NCBI RefSeq assembly: GCF_003097535.1
Contig: NZ_CP029187.1
Location: forward strand, 558,001-622,000
Origin: Flavobacterium pallidum
Lineage (GTDB): Bacteria; Bacteroidota; Bacteroidia; Flavobacteriales; Flavobacteriaceae
DNA: 64,000 nucleotides
Direction of reading: 5' to 3'
Position numbers and translations under genes: made by a program. The notes under the pieces are model-generated. The model was not told where the DNA came from and ran no database searches. It worked only from the letters and a program-made list of their open reading frames with translations. Shown piece after piece: positions 26,226 through 34,618 of the stretch (position 1 is the first letter of the stretch; every line of letters begins with the position of its first letter).

Positions 26226-29200
26226 ATGAAAAAACACTACTTCGTTACCTTATCGGTTATTTTATTTACAGGCCTTTCTGCGACAGCTGCGGTTTTTCCA
26301 GCAGTAAATATTGTAAATCCGCCTGCAGTCCTTGCAAATGATGACAATGTTTCTACAAGCCAGGATACCGGAATAGACATTTATGTGCTTTTCAATGATG
26401 ACACCAGCAGTGGATTGGCCTTGGAAACCCTGCTTGTCGCAACGCAACCGGCGCATGGAACAGTTGTCGTGCACGATGGTGGCACGCCTAATGACATGAC
26501 GGATGATTATCTGACTTATACGCCAAATCCGGATTATAACGGGACCGATTCCTTTGTTTACCAGATCAGTGATACGAATATGGAGACTTCGCTGGCAACG
26601 GTACACATTACCATTACAGCCAACGGTATTGAGAACAACCCTGTGGCTGTAAACGACATGGCTACTACTCTTGAGGACAATAGCATTACAATTCCTGTTT
26701 TGGCAAATGATACTTTCGGTAATGCCGGGCCTGGAAGCCTGATTATTGCCGGACAACCGCTTAACGGAATTGCTGTAATCAACCAAAACGGCACGCCGGA
26801 CGACCCAGCGGATGATACGGTAACCTACACGCCGAATGCCAGTTATTATGGCACAGATGCTTTCCAGTATACCATTACAGATTTCAACGGCACGGAAGCC
26901 ACAGGCACTGTAATGATTACCATTACGGAAGATGGCGTGCCTTATGACCCGCCATTGGCTTCAGATGATACCGTAACTACATCGAACGATACTGCTGTGG
27001 TGATTGATGTATTGATCAATGACACATTTGGTACTGCCGGTCCTGCAAGCTTTAGCATTACGACGCTACCTGCAAACGGAAATGCCATTATCAATACCAA
27101 TGCCACACCGAATGACCCAACCGACGATACTGTGACGTATACGCCAAACCCTTCGTTTTTCGGGGCTGATACATTTGTGTATACGATTACTGATGCCGAA
27201 GGGCACTCGGCATCCGGCACTGTGACCATCGTCATTGTAACTGATGGTTCGGACGAGCCGCCATTCGCTTCAAATGACAATGCAACCTTATCAGAAGATA
27301 CTACGGTTACCGTTAATGTATTGGCGAATGACTGGTTTGGTGCTGCCGGGCCTTCATCTTCTGCCATATCAATATCTTCTTACCCTCAGAACGGCATCGC
27401 ATTTGTGAATGAAAACGGTACCCCGGATGATCCTACAGATGACCTTGTGGATTACATCCCAAATGCAGATTTTAATGGCATTGATAGTTTCACCTATACC
27501 ATTTCCGATAGCATCGGAAATACTTCCACTACGACTGTAACCCTTGTCATCAGTCCGGATGATGTTAATAACGACATGCCGCTGGCTATGGATGACACTG
27601 CAAGCACCAGCATGAATACCGCTGTAATTTTAGCCATATTGGCTAATGACACTTTCGGAGGTGACGGGGCTTCCACAACTGCGATTGTTATAGGTTCACA
27701 ACCTTCGAATGGGATTGCTGTTGTTAATGATAATGGCACGCCTCAGAACCCTGCCGATGACACGATTACTTATACTCCGAATGAGGCCTTTACTGGTACT
27801 GATTCTTTTACTTATACAATATCTGATGCTGACGGACAATCAAGTACTGCAACTACAACTTTACAGGTGATCCCAACGGCTGATATTATTACTGCTGTAA
27901 ATGATGCTGCTACTACAACGGAAGATTCTGAAGTGACCATCCCAGTCTTGGCAAACGATTCGTTCGGGCCGTTCGGTTTTGGGGATTTCCCTATCGTTAC
28001 AAATCCCGCCTTCCCTGATACGACTGCTCAGGGTGGTACGGTATCGGTACAGGACAATGGCACGCCGGGTGATTCATCGGACGATTTTATAACCTATTCC
28101 CCAGCGCCAAATTATAATGGCGTTGATATTTTTACCTATACTATTACTTCTTCAAACGGTGATTCTTCTACTGCAACTGTAACGTTACTGATCGTTCCCG
28201 ACACTACTGGAGAGCCAGGTCCTATCCCCGCTAATGACCAGGTAACCACACCGGTGAATACGCTTGTCACAATTGATGTCCTGGCGAATGACCAGTACAA
28301 TGTGTTTGCTGAATTAACAGGAATGAGCGTCGGAATGGGACAACACGGGACAACCGCCATTAACAACAACAATACGCCTGAGGTCTCGGACGATACGATT
28401 ACCTACACTCCAGAAAACGGTTTTGCAGGAACAGACAGCTTTATCTATACGCTTAACGACCCAAACGGATTCGGTACTGCGATTGTCACGGTACTGGTCG
28501 TGCCTGAAAACGGCATATTGATGTCGGCATTTATTGATAACAACGGCAATGGCGTTCAGGACGGTGCCGAAACCACATTCAAATCAGGTGTGTTCCATTA
28601 TGAAATCAACAACGACGGCATGGTACACGATATCGTATCATCGGTGGGGCAATATGTAATATATGAAGCCAATCCATCGAATACGTATGACCTCAGCTAC
28701 ACCGTAAATGATGGGTTTACAGCATATTATACGGTTACCACACCTGCTTACGAAAATGTCACGATAAGCGAAACGGGCGTATCCGAATTCAAATTTGCCA
28801 TCAATGCATCTGTTTTTACTGATGTGAGCGTGCAGCTTATCCCGACTTCATTGCCGCGTCCGGGATTCATTTATCATAATATGATTTCATACCGCAACAA
28901 TTCGGCACAAACCGTTTCCGGAACAGTGCTTTTTGTCCGTGACAATAATTTGAGCATCACTTCAGTGTCACAACCGGGAATTGTTATGGCTACAAATGGA
29001 TTTACGTATAATTTTACGGATCTTGCGCCTTTTGAAACACGTTACATCTATGATATCAGCATGCAGGTTCCTGTAATCCCGAATGTTGCTTTAGGTGATT
29101 TGCTTACGAATGGAGGAAGTATTTTTGTCAGCAATGATGCTTTATCCAATAATAATGATGCCCTGCTTACCCAGCCTGTAGTAGGTTCTTATGACCCGAA

Positions 29201-29861
29201 TGACATTACGGAATCTCATGGTGAAAAGGTCGTCCATGCTGATTTTACAGCCGATGATTACCTGACTTACACCATCCGTTTTGAAAACACCGGGACCGCC
29301 AATGCAGAAAACATCCGTGTGGAAAATGAGCTTGATGAGCAATTGGATGAAACAACAATTGAAATGATTGATGCCAGCGATGATTACACGCTGGAGCGCA
29401 CAGGAAAGAACCTGGTTTGGAATTTTACGGATGTACAGTTGCCGCCTTCTGAAGAAGATACGCAAATCGGGCATGGGTATATCGTATACAAAATCAAGCC
29501 AAAGCCGGGTTATGCCATCGGTGATATAATTCCTAATGGCGCAAATATTTATTTCGACTTTAATCCTGCTGTTGTGACGAATGTATTTATGACTGAATTC
29601 GTTTCCACGCTGCATGTAGGCGATATCGATACCAATGCATTATCGTTTTACCCGAATCCGGTAAAAGACAGCCTCAATGTAATTGCTGTGGAAAATATCA
29701 GCGAGATCAATATCATCAACATTACCGGACAAAAGGTACTGACTGTAAAACCAAATGCTGTAAACAGCAAAATGGATCTTTCGGGATTGGAAAGCGGTAT
29801 GTACATCGTCAGCGTAAAATCTGCGGAAGCGGTAAAGACAATAAAAATCATCAAGGAATAA
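26226..29861 (+). CDS. T9SS-exported surface protein with seven cadherin-like (Big_9 type) repeats
   Basis: 1211 residues from the ATG at 26226. Signal peptide MKKHYFVTLSVILFTGLSATAA. Residues ~35-765 hold seven tandem repeats of ~100 residues. Each has an opening like VNDMATTLEDNSITIPVLANDTFG, a middle GTPxDxxDDxxTYTPN and an end GTDSFxYTITD; the Asp-rich middle probably binds Ca2+. After a linker, VGSYDPNDITESHGEKVVHADF starts a DUF7619-like domain (~1005-1140). The last ~75 residues (LSFYPNPVKDSLNV ... TIKIIKE) are a type A T9SS sorting domain, so the protein should be secreted through the outer membrane and anchored on the surface. The C-terminal ~450 residues are closely related to those of the next gene. 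A role in adhesion is inference. Confidence 0.9.
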   Translation: MKKHYFVTLSVILFTGLSATAAVFPAVNIVNPPAVLANDDNVSTSQDTGIDIYVLFNDDTSSGLALETLLVATQPAHGTVVVHDGGTPNDMTDDYLTYTPNPDYNGTDSFVYQISDTNMETSLATVHITITANGIENNPVAVNDMATTLEDNSITIPVLANDTFGNAGPGSLIIAGQPLNGIAVINQNGTPDDPADDTVTYTPNASYYGTDAFQYTITDFNGTEATGTVMITITEDGVPYDPPLASDDTVTTSNDTAVVIDVLINDTFGTAGPASFSITTLPANGNAIINTNATPNDPTDDTVTYTPNPSFFGADTFVYTITDAEGHSASGTVTIVIVTDGSDEPPFASNDNATLSEDTTVTVNVLANDWFGAAGPSSSAISISSYPQNGIAFVNENGTPDDPTDDLVDYIPNADFNGIDSFTYTISDSIGNTSTTTVTLVISPDDVNNDMPLAMDDTASTSMNTAVILAILANDTFGGDGASTTAIVIGSQPSNGIAVVNDNGTPQNPADDTITYTPNEAFTGTDSFTYTISDADGQSSTATTTLQVIPTADIITAVNDAATTTEDSEVTIPVLANDSFGPFGFGDFPIVTNPAFPDTTAQGGTVSVQDNGTPGDSSDDFITYSPAPNYNGVDIFTYTITSSNGDSSTATVTLLIVPDTTGEPGPIPANDQVTTPVNTLVTIDVLANDQYNVFAELTGMSVGMGQHGTTAINNNNTPEVSDDTITYTPENGFAGTDSFIYTLNDPNGFGTAIVTVLVVPENGILMSAFIDNNGNGVQDGAETTFKSGVFHYEINNDGMVHDIVSSVGQYVIYEANPSNTYDLSYTVNDGFTAYYTVTTPAYENVTISETGVSEFKFAINASVFTDVSVQLIPTSLPRPGFIYHNMISYRNNSAQTVSGTVLFVRDNNLSITSVSQPGIVMATNGFTYNFTDLAPFETRYIYDISMQVPVIPNVALGDLLTNGGSIFVSNDALSNNNDALLTQPVVGSYDPNDITESHGEKVVHADFTADDYLTYTIRFENTGTANAENIRVENELDEQLDETTIEMIDASDDYTLERTGKNLVWNFTDVQLPPSEEDTQIGHGYIVYKIKPKPGYAIGDIIPNGANIYFDFNPAVVTNVFMTEFVSTLHVGDIDTNALSFYPNPVKDSLNVIAVENISEINIINITGQKVLTVKPNAVNSKMDLSGLESGMYIVSVKSAEAVKTIKIIKE

Positions 29862-30017
29862 TCCTGGAAATAATTTCAATTCCTCGACCGAAGGCTTCAA
29901 TTGATCATTGAATGCCGGCATTTTCTCATTGTGTTGGTTTTTATTTACGGGAAATGGATTATTTTACGATGGGCAATACTGCCGTGTTACAGTGAAATGA
30001 ACCTAACCTTACCCATT

Positions 30018-32330
30018 ATGAAAAAAAATTACGCCTTTTTGATTTCCTTTTTTGTGCTGCTTTGGAGCTTTTCGGTTTCAGCACAGATTGTTGCGAATGA
30101 TGATGTGGTTGATAACTTAAACAGTTATTATCCGGGAGGTTCCCATTTTTATGTTCATACTAATGATACCTTCAATGGGAGCGAAGCGAGTCTGAGCAAC
30201 GTAGCCATCACCCAGCTTTCATCTACAAGCAGTGCGGTATACATTATGCCGGGCACCGGGCGTGTGAATGTGTACAATGCACCCGTCGGGACCTATACAT
30301 TAACCTATAGGATTTGTGAAATCGGGAATCCAAATAATTGTGATAGCGCAACAGTCACGATAAGTGTCTGCAATCAGCCAACGCCCAGCCTTACGGTAAA
30401 TCCGATAAACAATTGTTCCGATACAGTTGGTGTTACACTGGGCAATTTACCCGCGGGTCCCTGGAGTATTAAACAAAGACGCAACGGAACACCGGACGTT
30501 GTCTATACCGGCTCCGGAAGTTCTACTGTGATAAGCAACTTATCAGGAGGCCTTTATTATTTTTCAGTTACGAATGCCTCAGGATGTACTTCTGCTGAAA
30601 AAAGTAGTGATTATATAGGGTCCTATAACGGGACTATTTTTACTTATAACTACACTGGGACATACCAAGACACTAATAATGATGGCATAATCAATATCGG
30701 GGATGCTGTATTTTACCAACTTTCCATAACCAATGTTACTGCTTGTGATATGACAGCGAGTGTTTATGATGAAGATCAGGACACTATATTTACAGGTCCT
30801 ACATTTGTTACTATTCCGGCCGGAGTTACAAATAATGAAATTACAGGATATTTACTCCTTACACAGGCAGATATAAACTCAGGACACACATTCAATTGGT
30901 GGGCATTATCAGGCTGGACGCAAGGCGGTGCATCGGATTATTCAAAGGCTTTTACAAATACGGCATTGAACATAGGGGATGGTTTCAGATTAAATGCATT
31001 CCTGGACGATAACAATAATGGCATTCAGGATAGTGGGGAGTTAAATTATGATTACGGCATTTTCAATGTTGAGATGAATAATAATGGCGTAGTCCATCAT
31101 TTATATCCCGATTTTGGCTTTCATACCGTTTATGAATCCAATCCTTCGAACGTTTACAGTGCTTCTTTTACAGCAAACCCTTCGAATAATTGCGAATATG
31201 TCTCTGCCAATTCTTACCCAAATATTAATGTAGCCACAGGATCCGGGATCATAACTTATAATTTTCCTGTTACCTACGCTCCCTGCACGGATGTAAGCAT
31301 CCATGTGTCACCTTCAATACCAAGACCCGGCCTCGTATACCATAACGGAATTTATTATCACAACCGAGGAACTATGCCCGTGGCCTCTGGAACGATAAAT
31401 TTCTATGCAGATCCTGTTTTAACGGTTTCTTCGGTAAGTACTCCGGGGGCAGTCATCACACCGACAGGGTTTACGTATGATTTTATCAACCTCATGCCCG
31501 GTGAAACGAGGTTTATGGCCGTATATATGCTGGTACCACCAATCCCGACTGTAAGCCTGGGCGACCAGCTTACCTCTACAGCCAATATCGCAATCCCGGA
31601 AACGGAAATTACAATGGCAAACAATACACACTCCGCTGTTCGTACCATCGTGGGTTCCTATGACCCGAACGATAAATCGGAAAGCCATGGCGGGAAGATT
31701 GTCCATGCCGGTTTTACTGCAGACGACTATCTTACATATACCATCCGGTTTGAAAATACCGGAACGGCAAATGCATTTAAAATCCGTGTGGCCGATATGC
31801 TGGATGAAAAACTGGACGAAACTTCTGTCAGCATGATTGCTTCGAGCCATCATTATATCCTGGACAGGGTCGATAATAATCTGGAATGGCGTTTTGACGG
31901 AATCAATCTTCCGCCGTCGGTTGAAAATACAGATACAGGCAAAGGCTATATTATATTCCAGGTCAAGCCGAAACCGGGTTACGCAATAGGCGATATTATT
32001 CCAAACGCCGCTGAAATCTATTTTGATTTCAATCCGGCAATCGTAACCAATACTTTTGAGACGGAATTTACTGCGCCGCTTTCAGTGGATGATATTGAAG
32101 GAAATATGTTGTCTTTATATCCAAATCCGGTGAAAGACGAACTGACTATTAATGGAACGAAAACAATCCAGGAAGTAGGCATTTATAACCTTTTGGGACA
32201 GAAAGTTCTCGGGCAAAAAATCGATGCCGTTTCGGGAAGCATGGATGTTTCCGGTTTGGAAACCGGCGTTTACCTGGTCAGGGTCATTTCTGCGGAAGCG
32301 GAAAAAACCATACGGATCATAAAACAGTAA
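30018..32330 (+). CDS. T9SS-exported surface protein, paralogue of the upstream gene
   Basis: 770 residues from the ATG at 30018 (MKKNYAFLISFFVLLWSFSVSAQ signal peptide); the frame is open to 29901 but the extra 39 residues are not signal-like. The N-terminal ~270 residues differ from the neighbour: one IVANDDVVDN domain, a SprB-like segment with PTPSLTVNPINNCSDT and LSGGLYYFSVTNASGC, and a TNDGIINIGDAVFYQLSITN domain. From ~GDGFRLNAFLDDNNNGIQD onward it matches the upstream protein, including VGSYDPNDKSESHG (DUF7619-like) and the type A sorting domain (LSLYPNPVKDELTI ... KTIRIIKQ). It follows after 156 bp with no clear -7 box, so it may be co-transcribed. Function beyond surface display is unknown. 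Confidence 0.88.
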   Translation: MKKNYAFLISFFVLLWSFSVSAQIVANDDVVDNLNSYYPGGSHFYVHTNDTFNGSEASLSNVAITQLSSTSSAVYIMPGTGRVNVYNAPVGTYTLTYRICEIGNPNNCDSATVTISVCNQPTPSLTVNPINNCSDTVGVTLGNLPAGPWSIKQRRNGTPDVVYTGSGSSTVISNLSGGLYYFSVTNASGCTSAEKSSDYIGSYNGTIFTYNYTGTYQDTNNDGIINIGDAVFYQLSITNVTACDMTASVYDEDQDTIFTGPTFVTIPAGVTNNEITGYLLLTQADINSGHTFNWWALSGWTQGGASDYSKAFTNTALNIGDGFRLNAFLDDNNNGIQDSGELNYDYGIFNVEMNNNGVVHHLYPDFGFHTVYESNPSNVYSASFTANPSNNCEYVSANSYPNINVATGSGIITYNFPVTYAPCTDVSIHVSPSIPRPGLVYHNGIYYHNRGTMPVASGTINFYADPVLTVSSVSTPGAVITPTGFTYDFINLMPGETRFMAVYMLVPPIPTVSLGDQLTSTANIAIPETEITMANNTHSAVRTIVGSYDPNDKSESHGGKIVHAGFTADDYLTYTIRFENTGTANAFKIRVADMLDEKLDETSVSMIASSHHYILDRVDNNLEWRFDGINLPPSVENTDTGKGYIIFQVKPKPGYAIGDIIPNAAEIYFDFNPAIVTNTFETEFTAPLSVDDIEGNMLSLYPNPVKDELTINGTKTIQEVGIYNLLGQKVLGQKIDAVSGSMDVSGLETGVYLVRVISAEAEKTIRIIKQ

Positions 32331-32349
32331 AATAGCAAGCCAAAACAAC

Positions 32350-32378
32350 AATGCCCGCCTTAAGACGGGCATTTTTTG
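32350..32378 (+). terminator. Rho-independent terminator after the surface-protein pair
   Basis: Arms AATGCCCG (32350-32357) and CGGGCATT (32366-32373) followed by TTTTT. Confidence 0.9.
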
Positions 32379-32707
32379 TAGGCATCAAAGCCACACAACT
32401 TGACACGCTCATACAGGCATTTTAATATACATTTCAGCTTGGCACAGCTTACGATAGATGAAGTTTCTGTTGGTTCCGGATACAACAAAAACGCTGACTA
32501 TTGTAAAAGAATAGACCAAGGCGTAATGCCACTTTCTAAGTGGATGCCATCGATTGCTAACTGAACATCCGTAATTACTCATTTAAGGGGTTTCCTGATT
32601 TAGGAAACCCTTTTCTTTACATCAGATTTACTGCAGTACGGGATTTTACCGGCTGCGGCGGATTGTAAACCAATTAAATATAATGTCCAATTAAAAGAAC
32701 ACTTATT
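32379..32707. other. Gene-poor gap with an orphan terminator
   Basis: No convincing gene is visible. It holds an 18-codon frame (32458-32514, MKFLLVPDTTKTLTIVKE), a small hairpin CCACTT/AAGTGG (32529-32543), and a strong orphan terminator (arms about 32585-32596 and 32602-32613, AAGGGGTTTCCT / AGGAAACCCTT, followed by T-rich sequence). A terminator with no gene before it hints at a short untranslated RNA or a gene relic between 32380 and 32615. Confidence 0.45.
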
Positions 32708-33139
32708 ATGAAAAAAATTCTGATTTCCCTGATCACAATCTGTGCCCTGTTCGTTTCATCATGTGATGGCGATGACGGCAAAAATTCATCAACCAACGGG
32801 ATAGTGCAACTCACTATCAACGGGCAGAAAAAATCATTCAGCATTCAATCCCACAGTATTGATAACGGGAATGGAGAAAAATGGATCACTTTCGGCGGCA
32901 TATCCGGCATTGAAAATATTGTGCTGAATATCAATGAAGGTGATTCGACACTGGAATCGATTTCCTACACTTTCGGAGGGCTTACCTATACTGAACTTGC
33001 CGGTGCATTCCAAAGCAACGCGACCGTAAGTACGCACGGCCACGTAACGGGAACTTTTTCGGGGAAGCTTACGACAAACGCGGAAAATCAGGTAAATCTC
33101 AATGTTACCGAAGGCATGTTCGAAGTCACATATCAATAG
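32708..33139 (+). CDS. Hypothetical lipoprotein
   Basis: 143 residues. Signal peptide with lipobox VSSC (MKKILISLITICALFVSSCDGDDG). The acidic residues right after the Cys resemble the export signals reported for surface lipoproteins of flavobacteria, so it may face the cell exterior (inference). The rest is a small beta-rich domain: VQLTINGQKKSFSIQSHSID, WITFGGISGIENIVLNI, GHVTGTFSGKLTTNAENQVNLNVTEGMFEVTY. I do not recognise a specific family. Single gene with terminator at 33152. Confidence 0.7.
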   Translation: MKKILISLITICALFVSSCDGDDGKNSSTNGIVQLTINGQKKSFSIQSHSIDNGNGEKWITFGGISGIENIVLNINEGDSTLESISYTFGGLTYTELAGAFQSNATVSTHGHVTGTFSGKLTTNAENQVNLNVTEGMFEVTYQ

Positions 33140-33151
33140 CCTGGAAGTTGC

Positions 33152-33188
33152 AAAAAAAATCCCGCCTTTTGAGCGGGATTTTTTTTTA
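33152..33188. terminator. Bidirectional terminator between lipoprotein and sucB
   Basis: Arms AATCCCGC (33158-33165) and GCGGGATT (33173-33180), with an A-run before and a T-run after. It can serve both converging genes. Confidence 0.9.
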
Positions 33189-33200
33189 TCTAAACCGGTT

Positions 33201-34433
33201 TTAAAGTTCCAAAGCCTTTTTCGGGTTGTTGTCCATCAGCAATTCAGCAGGATTTTCCAAACCTTCTTTTACTGCTACAAGGAAACCAACAGATTCGCGG
33301 CCGTCGATAATCCTGTGGTCATAAGAAAGCGCCACGTACATCATCGGGTGGATTTCCACTTTTCCGTCAACCGCAATCGGGCGCTCGATAATGTTATGCA
33401 TTCCAAGGATCCCTGATTGTGGCGGGTTGATGATCGGCGTGGAAAGCATACTTCCGAAAACACCGCCGTTAGAAATGGTGAATGTTCCGCCGGTCATATC
33501 GTCTACAGTGATTTGCCCGTCACGTGCTTTGATGGCAAGCCTTTTGATTTCCGCTTCAACGCCGCGGAAAGTCAGGTTTTCGGCATTCCTTACTACAGGA
33601 ACCATCAAGCCTTTCGGACCGGAAACTGCTACGGAAATATCGCAGAAATTATAGGAGATTTTCTGATCGCCGTCAATCATCGAGTTCACATCGGGATACA
33701 GTTGCAATGCCCTTGTGACCGCTTTGGTAAAGAAAGACATAAATCCAAGGCTTAATCCACCATGTTTGGCCTTAAATGAATCTTTATATTCATTACGGAT
33801 CTTGTTGATTGGCGTCATGTTGACTTCGTTGAACGTCGTTAACATCGCGGTTTCATTTTTAGCCGAAACCAGTCTTTCCGCTACTTTACGACGTAACATA
33901 GACAGTTTTGTACGCTCTGAACCTCGGTTTCCACCTGTTGGCGTTCCCATTGAAGGTGTAGCATTTACCGCATCGTCTTTGGTAATCCTGCCGCCTTTTC
34001 CTGTTCCGGAAAGAGATGAAGGATCAATATTTTTCTCGTCTAATATTTTTTTCGCAGCCGGTGAAGGCGTTCCTGTAGCATATGTTGCAGCGGGAGCAGG
34101 AGCTGCCTTTGGAGCCTCTTCATTTTTCGGTTCCGCTTTAGGTGTCTCTGCTTTCACTTCCGCTTTTGGTGCTTCTGCCCCACCTGCTGGCTTTGCTGCA
34201 TCAGTATCAATCAGGCAGACTACCTGACCTACTTTTACGGCGTCGCCTTCTTCGGCTTTTAAAGTGATGATTCCGGCGGCTTCAGCAGGAAGTTCCAGCG
34301 TTGCTTTGTCTGAATCTACTTCGGCGATGGCCTGGTCTTTTTCAACATAATCGCCGTCTTTTACAAGCCAGGTTGCGATTTCAACTTCGGTGATCGATTC
34401 TCCCGGAGACGGGACTTTCATTTCTAAAATCAT
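33201..34433 (-). CDS. sucB: Dihydrolipoyllysine succinyltransferase (2-oxoglutarate dehydrogenase E2)
   Basis: 410 residues. The N-terminal lipoyl domain carries the lipoylated Lys43 in [11 protein letters not shown]. An Ala/Pro/Lys-rich linker (~85-120) follows, then the peripheral-subunit-binding domain ([32 protein letters not shown], ~124-155), and the catalytic domain with [15 protein letters not shown] (His373, Asp377). E2 transfers succinyl groups from E1-bound lipoate to CoA in the TCA cycle. It lies downstream of sucA in the same direction, separated by palindromic element D. Confidence 0.97.
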   Translation of the reverse strand: MILEMKVPSPGESITEVEIATWLVKDGDYVEKDQAIAEVDSDKATLELPAEAAGIITLKAEEGDAVKVGQVVCLIDTDAAKPAGGAEAPKAEVKAETPKAEPKNEEAPKAAPAPAATYATGTPSPAAKKILDEKNIDPSSLSGTGKGGRITKDDAVNATPSMGTPTGGNRGSERTKLSMLRRKVAERLVSAKNETAMLTTFNEVNMTPINKIRNEYKDSFKAKHGGLSLGFMSFFTKAVTRALQLYPDVNSMIDGDQKISYNFCDISVAVSGPKGLMVPVVRNAENLTFRGVEAEIKRLAIKARDGQITVDDMTGGTFTISNGGVFGSMLSTPIINPPQSGILGMHNIIERPIAVDGKVEIHPMMYVALSYDHRIIDGRESVGFLVAVKEGLENPAELLMDNNPKKALEL

Positions 34434-34477
34434 GGTCTATAATTTTATTTGGTGTTGTAATATTGTATTTTGTACAT

Positions 34478-34618
34478 GCCCTAGCCCCGATTGAAGTGGA
34501 AATCCTTTTTAAACGGCGCGAAGCAAAGTTAAAAAGATTAGCTCACTTAACTCTTATTTTCAGTAAGAGTTCGCTGAATGCTGAAGCATTTGCAACGGAA
34601 AGCGGGAAAAAGCTCCTA
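34478..34618 (+). repeat. Interspersed palindromic element, copy D (subfamily 2, enlarged)
   Basis: Opens GCCCTAGCCCCGATTGAAG and ends AAAGCTCCTA, overlapping the sucA stop codon (34616-34618). It has the family's ATCCTTTTTAA / TTAAAAAGAT core. Compared with copies C and F it has about 50 extra bases (roughly 34540-34595), which contain their own hairpin around CTCTTAT...GTAAGAG (34550-34570). It lies between sucA and sucB. Confidence 0.72.

Noticed and set aside
29911..29922. AATGCCGGCATT palindrome between the two surface-protein genes as terminator
   Set aside because: The stem is self-complementary without a loop and only a short T-run follows; read-through seems more likely.
32458..32514. 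An 18-codon frame starting MKFLLVPDTT
   Set aside because: Too short, without a -7 box nearby or recognisable similarity. It is mentioned only as part of the gap.
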